In this document: one piece after another, positions 37,435-45,993 of the stretch
Layout of the letters: each line of letters opens with the position of its first letter
Numbering within the stretch: the first letter of the stretch is position 1
Source of the DNA: Gymnodinialimonas phycosphaerae
GTDB lineage: Bacteria; Pseudomonadota; Alphaproteobacteria; Rhodobacterales; Rhodobacteraceae
Direction of reading: 5' to 3'
NCBI RefSeq assembly: GCF_019195455.1
Contig: NZ_JAIMBW010000001.1
Coordinates: 3,376,001-3,440,000 of the forward strand
DNA: 64,000 bases
Notes under the pieces: model-generated
What the model saw: only the letters and a program-made list of their open reading frames with translations
What the model was told of the DNA's origin: nothing
Database searches by the model: none
Made by a program: the position numbers and the translations under genes

Positions 37435-39138
37435 ATGCCCCACAACCCGCCACGCCAGACTGCACGCCATACTGCGGAGTCCTCCCATCGGCGGATCCTC
37501 TCCCTGTGGTTCCCGCGCCTTGGGGCAGAGCGGGTGCTGCGGGGCGAACCCGCGCTGGCAGAAATGCCTTTGGTGACAGTGGCGGAGATCGGCAACCTGA
37601 GGCAGGTGGCCGCGACGACCCAGGTTGCCGAGGGCCTTGGCCTGTCGCGGGGGCAATCCCTGAGCGAGGCGATGGTGCTGTGCCCTGACCTGATCACCCG
37701 CCCCGAAGACAGGGGCCGCGAGGCGACACTGTTGGCCGCACTCCGGCGGTGGGCGGGCAAGTTCAGCCCCTGGGTGGCCGAGGAAGGCGCGGAAAGCCTG
37801 ATCATCGACCTCACCGGATGCGCGCATCTGTTCGGCGGAGAGGAGGCGCTGTTTGCACAGGTCCATGAGGATTGCGCCGACCTTGGCCTAAGCGTCTGTG
37901 CGGGCCTTGCCGATACGGCGGGCGCGGCCTGGGCCCTGGCGCGGTATGCGGGCGGTCACGGGATTGCCCCGGGGCGCAGTGGCGATGCGATCGACCAGGA
38001 AGCGCGGGCCACACGGTCGCGGGCGCGCAAACGGCATTGGGTGAAGGGCGGCCCTGCCCCTGCACCGCAGGTGGCGGGCACTGCGCCGCGTATCGCGCAA
38101 CCCGGTGGCACGCGACAGGCTTTGGCCCCCCTGCCCATCGCGGCGCTGAGGGTGGAGGCGGACATCGCGACGGGCCTTGCGCGCCTTGGCTTGCGCCAGA
38201 TCGGAGATGTGCTGACGTTGCCCCGCGCAAGCCTTGCGCGGCGCTTTGGTCAAGGGCTCATGCGCCGGATCGACCAGGCGCTGGGGACCCTGCCAGAGCC
38301 GATCTCGCCGGCCGGTGCTCCGCTGCACTTCGCCGTTCGGTTGAGCCTGCCGGAGCCGATTGGCCTGGAGGCGGATATCATGGTGGGGCTGGAGCGGCTT
38401 CTGCCCGTACTCTGCGAGAAACTCCGCGCCCGGGGCCGCGGCGCGCGGCGTGTGCGGCTGGAGTTGAGCCGGGTGGAGGGGGATACCCAGGCGATCGAGA
38501 TCGGCCTCGCGCTGCCTGCGGATCAACCGGACAAGTTGTATCCGCTGTTCGAGATGAAACTGGGGGAGGTGGACGCAGGTTTCGGCATCGATCGTCTGCG
38601 TGTCATTGCCGATGTGACCGAGCCCTTGCACGCGACCGAGCATAAGGGCGGATGGGCCGTGGCCCAGGAAGCGGCGGGCCCTCGCAGCAGTGGCCAGGAC
38701 ATGGCGGACCTGATCGCGCGGCTTGGTGCGCGGGTGGGGCTGGAGGCGATCCGCCGTGCGCGCCCCGCCGATAGTCATATCCCGGAAAAGACCTCTGTTC
38801 CGCTGGCCGCTGCCTGGTCCGAGGCCGAAGCCCCCGGCACCTGGCCCGCCCCCACGCGACCCCGCCCGCTGACGCTGTTCTCGCCCGAGCCGGTCACGGC
38901 GCCGCACTCTCCGCATGTGCCGTCCGATTTCCGCTGGCGCGGGCGCAGGTTCCAGGTCCAAAGTGCCCAGGGCCCGGAACGGATCGCGCCGGAATGGTGG
39001 CTGGACGAGAGGCAATGGCGCACCGGCGTGCGTGATTATTGGCGGGTTACCACAGCAGACGGTGCGCGTCTTTGGCTGTATTATGCCCATGGCGGGGCCC
39101 AATCCGGCGGATGGTTCGCCCAAGGGGATTTTGGCTAG
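37435..39138 (+). CDS. imuB: DNA polymerase Y-family protein, ImuB type
   Basis: The 567-residue protein belongs to the Y family, with SLIIDLTGCAHLFGGEEALF and LARYAGGHGIAPG in the catalytic half, the helix-hairpin-helix RLGLRQIGDVLTLPRASLARRFG, and a little-finger domain from about residue 310. The first conserved block reads RILSLWFPRLGAERVLR, with no DxDxFF-type acidic residue, so like other ImuB proteins it is probably catalytically dead and acts as an adaptor for error-prone polymerase. The C-terminus PLTLFSPEPVTAP contains a likely clamp-binding motif (LTLF). A LexA box lies just upstream. imuA and dnaE2 are not adjacent. Confidence 0.88.
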   Translation: MPHNPPRQTARHTAESSHRRILSLWFPRLGAERVLRGEPALAEMPLVTVAEIGNLRQVAATTQVAEGLGLSRGQSLSEAMVLCPDLITRPEDRGREATLLAALRRWAGKFSPWVAEEGAESLIIDLTGCAHLFGGEEALFAQVHEDCADLGLSVCAGLADTAGAAWALARYAGGHGIAPGRSGDAIDQEARATRSRARKRHWVKGGPAPAPQVAGTAPRIAQPGGTRQALAPLPIAALRVEADIATGLARLGLRQIGDVLTLPRASLARRFGQGLMRRIDQALGTLPEPISPAGAPLHFAVRLSLPEPIGLEADIMVGLERLLPVLCEKLRARGRGARRVRLELSRVEGDTQAIEIGLALPADQPDKLYPLFEMKLGEVDAGFGIDRLRVIADVTEPLHATEHKGGWAVAQEAAGPRSSGQDMADLIARLGARVGLEAIRRARPADSHIPEKTSVPLAAAWSEAEAPGTWPAPTRPRPLTLFSPEPVTAPHSPHVPSDFRWRGRRFQVQSAQGPERIAPEWWLDERQWRTGVRDYWRVTTADGARLWLYYAHGGAQSGGWFAQGDFG

Positions 39139-39407
39139 ACCATCCCGTTGCAGAAACGCGGCCAGTTTCTGACGATTGAAGTCGGCTTGGAAACAACGGC
39201 GCGAATCTTGACAAGATTGTACCTGAAAACTCCTGAAAACAGGGGATTAAAACACTTTCCAAGTGCCTGAAAAATGACGAAAATCGTCAACACCTCAAGC
39301 CCTGCCCATGGCGTGTCCCCCGCACCTTGGGCGCGATTATTCGACCGAACCGCAACCAGACATTGGCATGCCACCGCCGGGCTGTCGTCCCCTGGAGTAT
39401 CGTACCT

Positions 39408-40787
39408 GTGTCATCCATTTTACCTTTTCTGCTCGTCGGTCTCGGCCTTTCGTCCTTCCTCGACAATGACGACGATGGCGACGCGGTGTCCGCGCCCCCG
39501 GAAGACGGGCTTGCAGGGGCCGAAGTGACAGGCGAGGACCTTGCCGTGACCGGTGAGGCCGGAGCGCCCGCCGGTGGCGAGCTGGGCAGTGCAACACTCA
39601 TCGGGGGGGAAGGCGACGATACGATCACCGGCGGCACGCATGATGACGTGCTGGAAGGCGCGGGCGGCGACGATGAAATCCTGGGCGGCCTTGGGGATGA
39701 TACCCTGTCCAGCCCCGATGGGGCAGATACGCTGCTTGGCGGCGCGGGCAACGACGTGCTGGATGGTACGTCACAGGGGCTGTTCCTGCCCGCGTCTCCG
39801 AATGATCCAACGGATGCCGGAAAGCCAAGCGACGATGCGCGTTTGCCGGTGCCCGACGGCCCGGTGGTGGAGCCTCCTGCCCCTGTCACCGGGGATCAGC
39901 TACTCGATGGTGGTGCCGGGGATGACGTCCTGATCGGTGACAATGCCGATACCCTGACCGGTGGCGACGGAACCGACAGCTTCGTGGTGGACCTTGCCTC
40001 TGACCCAACGCAGGGATCGGTCCTGATCACCGACTTCGATCCGCTGCAAGAAGTCTTGACCCTGAACGTGGATGGCTTTGACGTCGGCAATCCGACGCGG
40101 GATGGCTTTGCCTTCGACGTCGAAACCCGTGACCTGTCCGATGACAGTGGCATGGAAGTCCTGGTTCAAGGCGTCGTCGTGGCGACGCTCGCGGGTGTGT
40201 CCGAGGCAGATGGCATCACCATTTCCCTTGTGGCCGAGAATGCCGGCACCGCCAATCCGGGCACCTTCACCAATCTGGGGGATGGCGACGACACGGCCAT
40301 GGGCGATCTGTTCGATGACACGGTGAACTGCGGCGCGGGTCGCGATGACCTATCGGGGGGCACCGGCAACGATCTTCTGATCGGCGGCGGCAATGAGGAG
40401 ACGCCCGTCACGATGGTTGTGCAAGAGCAACTGAATGGTGGTGAGGGGGATGACACCCTGCGCAGCGGTGATGGCTTCGTCGCACTGACCGGCGGTGAGG
40501 GCACCGACGTGTTCGAGATCACTCGGACGGCGTTGCCCATCGGTGTTACCGTGGATCCCTTCGGCCTGCGCGTGACCGAGGTCACGGACCTCGATGTCGC
40601 AACGGAAGAGGTGAACATCAGCTTGGTCAACGGCGATGCCTCGGCGGTGCCCGTACCCTTCACCCTGGAAGATTTGCCCGACGGATCGGGTGCGGGCGTG
40701 TTTATCGGAGGAGAGATCTACGTCGTCCTGAATGGCGTGCTGGCCGCCGATGCACCCACGATGAGTGTGAACAGTGCCGCCGCTTAA
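39408..40787 (+). CDS. RTX (hemolysin-type calcium-binding repeat) protein 1
   Basis: The 459-residue protein starts at GTG 39408 (GGAG upstream) with a hydrophobic segment SSILPFLLVGLGLSSFL that is shared with RTX protein 2 at 41260. Nonapeptide repeats follow (GGEGDDTITGG, GAGGDDEILGGLGDDTL, GGAGDDVLIGD, GGTGNDLLIGGG) and acidic linkers. A C-terminal globular part (VNISLVNGDASAVPVPF) ends the protein. RTX proteins bind calcium and are usually secreted by type I systems; no export ABC genes are next to it. The preceding 268-base gap (39139-39407) has no gene. Confidence 0.85.
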   Translation: MSSILPFLLVGLGLSSFLDNDDDGDAVSAPPEDGLAGAEVTGEDLAVTGEAGAPAGGELGSATLIGGEGDDTITGGTHDDVLEGAGGDDEILGGLGDDTLSSPDGADTLLGGAGNDVLDGTSQGLFLPASPNDPTDAGKPSDDARLPVPDGPVVEPPAPVTGDQLLDGGAGDDVLIGDNADTLTGGDGTDSFVVDLASDPTQGSVLITDFDPLQEVLTLNVDGFDVGNPTRDGFAFDVETRDLSDDSGMEVLVQGVVVATLAGVSEADGITISLVAENAGTANPGTFTNLGDGDDTAMGDLFDDTVNCGAGRDDLSGGTGNDLLIGGGNEETPVTMVVQEQLNGGEGDDTLRSGDGFVALTGGEGTDVFEITRTALPIGVTVDPFGLRVTEVTDLDVATEEVNISLVNGDASAVPVPFTLEDLPDGSGAGVFIGGEIYVVLNGVLAADAPTMSVNSAAA

Positions 40788-41232
40788 GCCCCCCTTCCGG
40801 GTTCGCGCCCTGGGCGAGATCGCCATCCGCTGCAATGACCTTGCGCGAATGGCCGCCTTCTATGGCGACGTCATCGGGTTGGAGCGGTTGGAGGGCAACG
40901 CAGCCCCCGGCATCATCTTCTTCCGCATCGCCGAAGGGTTCGGTGGGCACACGCAGGTCCTCGCCCTGTTCGACAAGGCACTGTCGGCACACCCCCAATC
41001 ATCCCCCACAGCGGTGCAAGCCCCTGAAACGGGACAGAAATCCTCTTTGCATCATCTGGCGCTGACCCTCTCCTACGCAGAGCAGGATGCAGCCATGGCC
41101 TGGTACGATTCGCTGGGGATAGCTTACCGGGTGGAGCATTTCGGCTGGGTTGGCTGGCGCGGCATCTTCACGGAAGACCCCGAAGGCAACACGGTCGAAT
41201 TGGTGGCTTTCGACCCCAGTTTGAAGACTTGA
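40774..41232 (+). CDS. Glyoxalase-type (VOC superfamily) protein
   Basis: The 152-residue protein starts at a GTG that overlaps RTX protein 1 by 14 bases and has the VOC fold signatures GEIAIRCNDLARMAAFYGDV and DPEGNTVELVAFD with the metal-type Glu near the C-terminus. KSSLHHLALTLSYAEQDAAM is the second beta-alpha unit. The reaction is unknown; VOC enzymes include glyoxalase I and dioxygenases. Its position between two RTX proteins on one strand, 27 bases before the next, is unusual. Confidence 0.82.
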   Translation: MPPLKPPFRVRALGEIAIRCNDLARMAAFYGDVIGLERLEGNAAPGIIFFRIAEGFGGHTQVLALFDKALSAHPQSSPTAVQAPETGQKSSLHHLALTLSYAEQDAAMAWYDSLGIAYRVEHFGWVGWRGIFTEDPEGNTVELVAFDPSLKT

Positions 41233-41259
41233 ACCAAATACCCGGGGGGCACTGCCAAG

Positions 41260-42009
41260 CTGACCGTAATTCCTTTGTTGCTATTGGGCCTTGGCCTGTC
41301 GTTCTTCCTTGTGGGGGATGGCAGCGATGACACCTCCACCACGTTGATCGGCACAGACGGCGACGACCAGATCAGGGCTGATGTCGGCAGCCTGCTGGAT
41401 GGTCTTGGCGGCAACGATACCCTCAATGGATCTGAAGAGGCGGATGTTCTTCTGGGGCGTGGCGGTGATGACCTTCTGAACGCGCAGGGCGGCGATGACC
41501 GGGTCGAAGGCGGCGACGGCCGCGATGATCTGAACGGCGACGCGGGCAACGACGAATTGTTCGGCAATAGCGGCAACGACACGCTGAACGGCGGAAGGGG
41601 CGATGACGACCTGATCGATGCGGTGGCTGAACCCTTGTTCTCGCGGCCTGATCAAGCCAGCACGCTATTTGGCGGCGACGGGGATGACACCCTTCTTGGC
41701 GATGACGGCGACGTTCTGACGGGCGATGCGGGGATAGATACCTTCAAGGTTTACAGCGATGGCATCGTTGATCCTGTGGTGATTACGGACTTTGAAATCT
41801 CCAATGAAATTCTTGAGATCAACGCCATTATCCCGTCTGCATTGAATGACCTTGGCCCATCAAGCATCTCCTTCGAGCAAAACGCGGACGGGACCTCATT
41901 GAACGCAGTTTTGAATACACCCGATGGCGCAAGCGTCGTGGTCGCCGTGTTGAACAACATCAGTGTCATCACGGTTCCGGTTGTCGCGTTGAACGTCTCG
42001 ACGTTCTAG
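41260..42009 (+). CDS. RTX protein 2, probable CTG start
   Basis: The protein of about 249 residues has RTX nonapeptides (GTDGDDQIR, GGNDTLNGS, GRGGDDLLNAQGGDDRVEGG, GNSGNDTLNGGRGDDDL). No ATG or GTG precedes the repeats in frame after the previous stop at 41230, so the start is CTG 41260 (or TTG 41275). CTG gives an N-terminus VIPLLLLGLGLSFFL that lines up with RTX protein 1. GGGGGG sits about 10 bases upstream. The stop TAG overlaps the stop of the convergent dat gene in one CTAG. It is 27 bases after the VOC gene, in the same unit. Confidence 0.8.
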   Translation: MTVIPLLLLGLGLSFFLVGDGSDDTSTTLIGTDGDDQIRADVGSLLDGLGGNDTLNGSEEADVLLGRGGDDLLNAQGGDDRVEGGDGRDDLNGDAGNDELFGNSGNDTLNGGRGDDDLIDAVAEPLFSRPDQASTLFGGDGDDTLLGDDGDVLTGDAGIDTFKVYSDGIVDPVVITDFEISNEILEINAIIPSALNDLGPSSISFEQNADGTSLNAVLNTPDGASVVVAVLNNISVITVPVVALNVSTF

Positions 42010-42860
42010 ACCGCCGCCTTGCGCATCTCGTCGATGTAGATCTCTCGCAGGCGGGCGACAACATCGCCGGGCTGACCGGTGCCAATGGCCGCGCCGTCGA
42101 TCTCCACCACTGGCATCACGAAGGTCGTGGCCGAGGTCACGAAAGCCTCATCCGCCTGCTTGGCCTCTTCCATCGTGAAGGGGCGTTCTTCCACCTTCAT
42201 CTGCGCCTCTTGCGCCATGCGCAGCACGGCGGTGCGGGTGATCCCGCTAAGGATCTCATGGCCCAAATGGCGGGTGATGATGGTGTTGCCCTTCACGATA
42301 TAGGCGTTGTTCGACGTCCCCTCGGTCACGACGCCGTCCTCGACCATCCAGGCGTCATGGGCGCCTGCGGCCTTGGCGGCCATCTTGCCCATCGACGGGT
42401 AAAGCAACTGCACTGTCTTGATGTCGCGCCGGCCCCAGCGTTGATCCTCGATCGAGATGATTTTCATCCCCGTCTTCGCCATCGGGTTGTCGGCAAGCCC
42501 GGACTTGGCCTGGGTGAACAGCACCAGCGTCGGCGTCGCGTCTTCGGGGTAGGCGAAGTCGCGGTCGGCGGCGCCACGGGTGACTTGCAGGTAGATCAGG
42601 CCTTCGTCGATCTCGTTGAGGCGCACCAATTCGCGGTGGATCTCCAGAAGGTCTTCCTCGGTCGTGGGGTTGGCCATCTCCAATTCATCGAGGGATCGTT
42701 GCAGGCGCGCGGCGTGGCCCGCAAAGTCGATCAGCTTGCCGCCCAGAACGCTGGTGACCTCATAGACGCCGTCCGCAAACAGGAACCCGCGATCGAAGAT
42801 CGAGACAGTGGCCTCGTGCTCGGGCAGGTAGCTGCCATTCACGTAAACGGTACGGGTCAT
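42006..42860 (-). CDS. dat: D-amino-acid transaminase (class IV PLP aminotransferase)
   Basis: The 284-residue enzyme belongs to fold-type IV: VYVNGSYLPEHEATVSIFDR at the start, GLIYLQVTRGAADRDFAYPE, the PLP lysine in IKTVQLLYPSMGKMAAKAAG (K-T at the KTxxxxxxLL position) and EGTSNNAYIV, with ILSGITRTAVLRMAQEA binding the phosphate. D-amino-acid transaminase swaps amino groups between D-alanine/D-glutamate and keto acids. Branched-chain or 4-amino-4-deoxychorismate lyase functions are less likely. It lies near dgcA/dgcN. Stops overlap with RTX protein 2. Confidence 0.85.
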   Translation of the reverse strand: MTRTVYVNGSYLPEHEATVSIFDRGFLFADGVYEVTSVLGGKLIDFAGHAARLQRSLDELEMANPTTEEDLLEIHRELVRLNEIDEGLIYLQVTRGAADRDFAYPEDATPTLVLFTQAKSGLADNPMAKTGMKIISIEDQRWGRRDIKTVQLLYPSMGKMAAKAAGAHDAWMVEDGVVTEGTSNNAYIVKGNTIITRHLGHEILSGITRTAVLRMAQEAQMKVEERPFTMEEAKQADEAFVTSATTFVMPVVEIDGAAIGTGQPGDVVARLREIYIDEMRKAAV

Positions 42861-42892
42861 CGGGGTCTCTCCTTTGGGGCGTTTCGCAACGA

Positions 42893-43690
42893 TTAAAGCT
42901 GCGACAGGATCCGTTCAATGGCCCATTCGACGCGGGCCGTGGAATAGGAATGCCCGCCCTCGAAGGTGCAGAAGATCAACTCTCGGCCCAAAGCCGCCTC
43001 ACCACCGACGCAGAGCATGCCATCGGGGGCCGCAAGCGGCACCGGAATGCTGAAACCGCCGTGGTCGCCGTACATCGCCAAGGCCTCGAACACATCGCCC
43101 TGCCGCGTTGGCCCAATGGCCCGGCCTTCCAGCGGCACCGTGCGATCGGCATCGCCGTGGATGTGGATCAGGTGCGATGCGGGCGTCGGGCAGGCGTCGG
43201 GGATCGTCCGCCAGAAGGTGCCCGCATAGGGAACGAAGCCTGCGAAGGTATCGCCCATCTCGCAGGCAAGCGTCCAGGTCATCATCCCGCCCGCGCTGAA
43301 CCCGGTGGAGATCAGGCGCGAGGGGTCCAAATCGATCCGGGTGGCCAGATCGGCGATGACGGCCCGGGCGTAGTCGTCTTCCGCCGCCTCGGTTTGGGTC
43401 GGGTTGCGGGGCCGATACGCGAGGTTCCAATCATCGGCGTCCGCGTTCAGCGCAACGAAGGCCATGCCCAACCGGTCTGCCATGGCGCGCAGGCTTTGGT
43501 TGCGCATCGCGCCCCCGGCGCTGCCGCGATAGCCATGGGCGTGGAAGAAAGCGCCCACCGGGCCGTCGGTACCGTCGGGCATGTAATAGCGGTAGGTGCG
43601 GTCGCCTAGAACGCTGCAATCCGTGTCTGGCCCGCAGGCCATGGCGGGTGTCGTCAAAAGGGCAAGGGCGGCGGTCAAGGCAAGGCGCAT
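42893..43690 (-). CDS. Exported alpha/beta-hydrolase esterase (LpqC/poly-hydroxybutyrate depolymerase-like)
   Basis: The 265-residue protein has a signal peptide (MRLALTAALALLTTPAMAC) and an alpha/beta hydrolase core: FFHAHGYRGSAGGAMRN near the oxyanion region, SRLISTGFSAGGMMTWTLAC with nucleophile Ser in GFSAG, HIHGDADRTVPLEG for the acid, and GGHSYS for the His. This resembles LpqC-type esterases related to PHB depolymerases and feruloyl esterases. Substrate is unknown. The start at 43690 gives a proper signal; the longer frame is spurious. It is 188 bases downstream of dgcA, with several hairpins between. Confidence 0.82.
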   Translation of the reverse strand: MRLALTAALALLTTPAMACGPDTDCSVLGDRTYRYYMPDGTDGPVGAFFHAHGYRGSAGGAMRNQSLRAMADRLGMAFVALNADADDWNLAYRPRNPTQTEAAEDDYARAVIADLATRIDLDPSRLISTGFSAGGMMTWTLACEMGDTFAGFVPYAGTFWRTIPDACPTPASHLIHIHGDADRTVPLEGRAIGPTRQGDVFEALAMYGDHGGFSIPVPLAAPDGMLCVGGEAALGRELIFCTFEGGHSYSTARVEWAIERILSQL

Positions 43691-43752
43691 GGGGACTCCG
43701 AAAGGTCTTTCGACGCAGCTTGCGGTCTTTTGGGCGGGGATGCACCCCACAT

Positions 43753-43843
43753 CCACGTGAGCGCAACGTGGCCGGGTGCGGGCGTGAGGGGGCCAGCCCC
43801 CACACTCTCCCAAAGCGCACCTCTTGGTGCGCGAGCCTTTGGG
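43753..43843. repeat. Cluster of inverted repeats between dgcA and the esterase
   Basis: Three hairpins lie in the 188-base gap: CCACGT-N7-ACGTGG at 43753-43771, GGGGGC-CA-GCCCCC at 43788-43801, and CCCAAAG with CTTTGGG at 43809-43843 enclosing a CGCACC-TCTT-GGTGCG stem. Together they look like an extragenic repeat element. Its nature as a repeat family is inference because only one copy is in the window. Confidence 0.55.
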
Positions 43844-43878
43844 GGATATTTAAAGAACGGGCAAGCAGGGGAAGCGGT

Positions 43879-44844
43879 TTAGCCCCATAGGGCGGCGTCC
43901 GGCGGGAAAACGGTAGACCCGTCGAAGCGCAGGGGCGGGGTGCGGTCCTCGGCCAGCAGAAGCGGCCCGTCGAGGTCCACGATCTCGGCCCCCTGGGCGA
44001 CGATCATCGCGGGTGCCATGGCCAGCGAGCTTCCCACCATGCAGCCGACCATCACCGTGTAGCCTTCCGCTCGCGCCGCATCGCGCAGCGCCAGCGCTTC
44101 GGTCAACCCGCCGGTCTTGTCGAGCTTGATGTTGACCATGTCGTATTTGCCCTTGAGGGCGGGCAGAGAGGCGCGGTCGTGGCAGGATTCGTCCGCGCAG
44201 ACGGGAAGGGGGCGGGCAATTTCGGCCAGCATGTCGTCTTCGCCTGCGGGCAGGGGCTGTTCCACCATTTGCACGCCAAGCCGCAGAAGGTGCGGTGCAA
44301 GATCCGTGTAGACCTCGGCGGTCCAGCCCTCGTTGGCATCCACGATGATCGCCGCGTGGGGCGCGCCTTTGCGGACGGCCTCAAGCCGGGGCATGTCGTC
44401 GGGGGTGCCGAGCTTGATTTTCAGCAGCGGGCGATGGGCGTGTTTGGCGGCGGCCTTCGCCATGTTCTCAGGCGTATCCAGCGACAGGGTGAAAGCGCTG
44501 GTGACGGGGCCGGGGGCGGGCCCGGGGGCGGGAAGGTTCAAGATCTCCCACACGCGTGCGCCGGCGGATTTCGCCTTGGCGTCCCAGATCGCGCAATCCA
44601 CGGCGTTGCGGGCGGCCCCTGCGGGCAAGGCTGCGCTATCGCCATGGTCGATATAGGTTTGGATCTGGGCTTCCACGCTGTCCATCGTTTCGCCGTAGCG
44701 GGCGTAGGGCACGCATTCGCCGCGCCCCCGGACGCCGTTGCCCTGATCGATTTCGAACGTCAGAACTTCGGCGTGGGTGCGCGACCCGCGGGAGATCGTG
44801 AACACCTCTGCCAGCTTGAAGCGCTCGCGCGTGATGGTGAACAT
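43879..44844 (-). CDS. dgcA: Dipeptide epimerase-like, N-acetyl-D-glutamate racemase DgcA
   Basis: The 321-residue enolase-superfamily enzyme has KIKLG and VDANEGW with Asp for Mg2+, QMVEQPLPAGEDD, PVCADESCHDR and MVNIKLDKTGGL with Lys acid/base residues. These are the dipeptide-epimerase class motifs. Directly downstream of a DUF1611 protein (its ATG is immediately after that stop), it matches DgcA, described as turning N-acetyl-D-glutamate into N-acetyl-L-glutamate in marine bacteria. An Ala-Glu epimerase role in murein recycling cannot be excluded by motifs alone. Confidence 0.85.
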   Translation of the reverse strand: MFTITRERFKLAEVFTISRGSRTHAEVLTFEIDQGNGVRGRGECVPYARYGETMDSVEAQIQTYIDHGDSAALPAGAARNAVDCAIWDAKAKSAGARVWEILNLPAPGPAPGPVTSAFTLSLDTPENMAKAAAKHAHRPLLKIKLGTPDDMPRLEAVRKGAPHAAIIVDANEGWTAEVYTDLAPHLLRLGVQMVEQPLPAGEDDMLAEIARPLPVCADESCHDRASLPALKGKYDMVNIKLDKTGGLTEALALRDAARAEGYTVMVGCMVGSSLAMAPAMIVAQGAEIVDLDGPLLLAEDRTPPLRFDGSTVFPPDAALWG

Positions 44845-45846
44845 CTAGATCGCCTCCAGGGCATCGCACAGGCGCCCCGCGCCCTGGCGGAACGGGTCGG
44901 CGGTGGGCAGACCCATGCGCTTTTCGATATCGGCCAGGCATTGCAGGGCCTCGTCTTCGCCAAGCGCCGCCGTGTTGACCGAGATCCCAACGACTTCGCA
45001 GGCAGGGTTCGCCACCCGGGCCAACGGCAGGGCGGTGTCGCGCAGGGCCTCCAGTGTCGGCAGGGAATAGCCGGGCAGACCGCGCATGTGTTTGCGCGTC
45101 GGCTCGTGCGAGAGGATCAGCGCATCGGGCTGGCCGCCATGGACCAGCGCCATGGTGACGCCGGAATAAGACACGTGGAACAAGCTGCCCTGACCTTCGA
45201 TCATGTCCCAGTGATCGTCGTCGTTATCGGGGGTCAGGTGCTCGACCGCGCCCGCCATGAAGTCGGCGATGACGGCATCCAGCGGCACGCCCGCGCCGGT
45301 GATCAGGATGCCGGTCTGCCCGGTGGCGCGGAAGCTGGATTTCAGGCCGCGCGCCTTCATCTCCTTGTCCATCGCCAGGGCGGTGTACATCTTGCCAGCC
45401 GAGCAATCGGTGCCCACGGCCAGGCAGCGCTTGCCGGACCGCTTGATGCCGTTGGCGATGGGGTATTCGACCGAGGGGATGCGCACGTCGTGCAGCGTGC
45501 GGCCGTATTCCTTGGCGACGGCGACAAGATCAGGCTCATCGCTCAGCAGGTTGTGCAGGCCGGATGCGATGTCGAAGCCCTCGGACAGCGCCTCGATCAG
45601 CACGCGCTTCCACGATGAGGTGATATAGCCGCCCCGGTTCGCGACGCCGACAACAAGGGTCCGCGCGCCCGACGCCTTGGCGGCGGGAAGGTCCATGTCG
45701 GCGACCTTCACGTCGGCCTGGCAGCCCTCCATCCGGAATTGCCCGATGACATTCTCGGGCCGCCAATCGCGGATGCCCTGGGCGACTTTCGCGCCCAATT
45801 GGTCAGGGGCGTCGCCCAGGAACAGAAGATATGGAGTTTCGATCAT
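44845..45846 (-). CDS. dgcN: DUF1611 protein, D-glutamate N-acetyltransferase DgcN
   Basis: The 333-residue protein has a P-loop-like GTDCSAGKMYTALAMDKEM and a SSFRATGQTGILITGAGVPL segment typical of DUF1611. The DgcN description, an acetyl-CoA dependent D-glutamate N-acetyltransferase working with DgcA, fits the adjacent epimerase-like gene. The start is ATG 45846. The gene is 147 bases from the preceding one with a GC hairpin between (45871-45898). A dedicated regulator (dgcR) is not seen nearby. Confidence 0.85.
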   Translation of the reverse strand: MIETPYLLFLGDAPDQLGAKVAQGIRDWRPENVIGQFRMEGCQADVKVADMDLPAAKASGARTLVVGVANRGGYITSSWKRVLIEALSEGFDIASGLHNLLSDEPDLVAVAKEYGRTLHDVRIPSVEYPIANGIKRSGKRCLAVGTDCSAGKMYTALAMDKEMKARGLKSSFRATGQTGILITGAGVPLDAVIADFMAGAVEHLTPDNDDDHWDMIEGQGSLFHVSYSGVTMALVHGGQPDALILSHEPTRKHMRGLPGYSLPTLEALRDTALPLARVANPACEVVGISVNTAALGEDEALQCLADIEKRMGLPTADPFRQGAGRLCDALEAI

Positions 45847-45870
45847 CGGATGGCCCTTCCCCGGATGCGC

Positions 45871-45898
45871 AGGTGTCGCGGCAAAATAGCCGCGACCT
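45871..45898. repeat. Hairpin between 45994 gene and dgcN
   Basis: AGGTGTCGCGGC and GCCGCGACCT form a stem of 10 to 12 bp with a six-base AAAATA loop. No T-run follows on either strand. It could end the transcript of the upstream minus-strand gene or sit in the dgcN leader. Confidence 0.5.
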
Positions 45899-45993
45899 GG
45901 CGCACGTACTGCGAAAAATTGGCCGGCAATATCGCCAAAAGCAGGAGATCATCGCGCCAAGGGGCGCAATTGGTGAATGATCTTGTGCAATGC

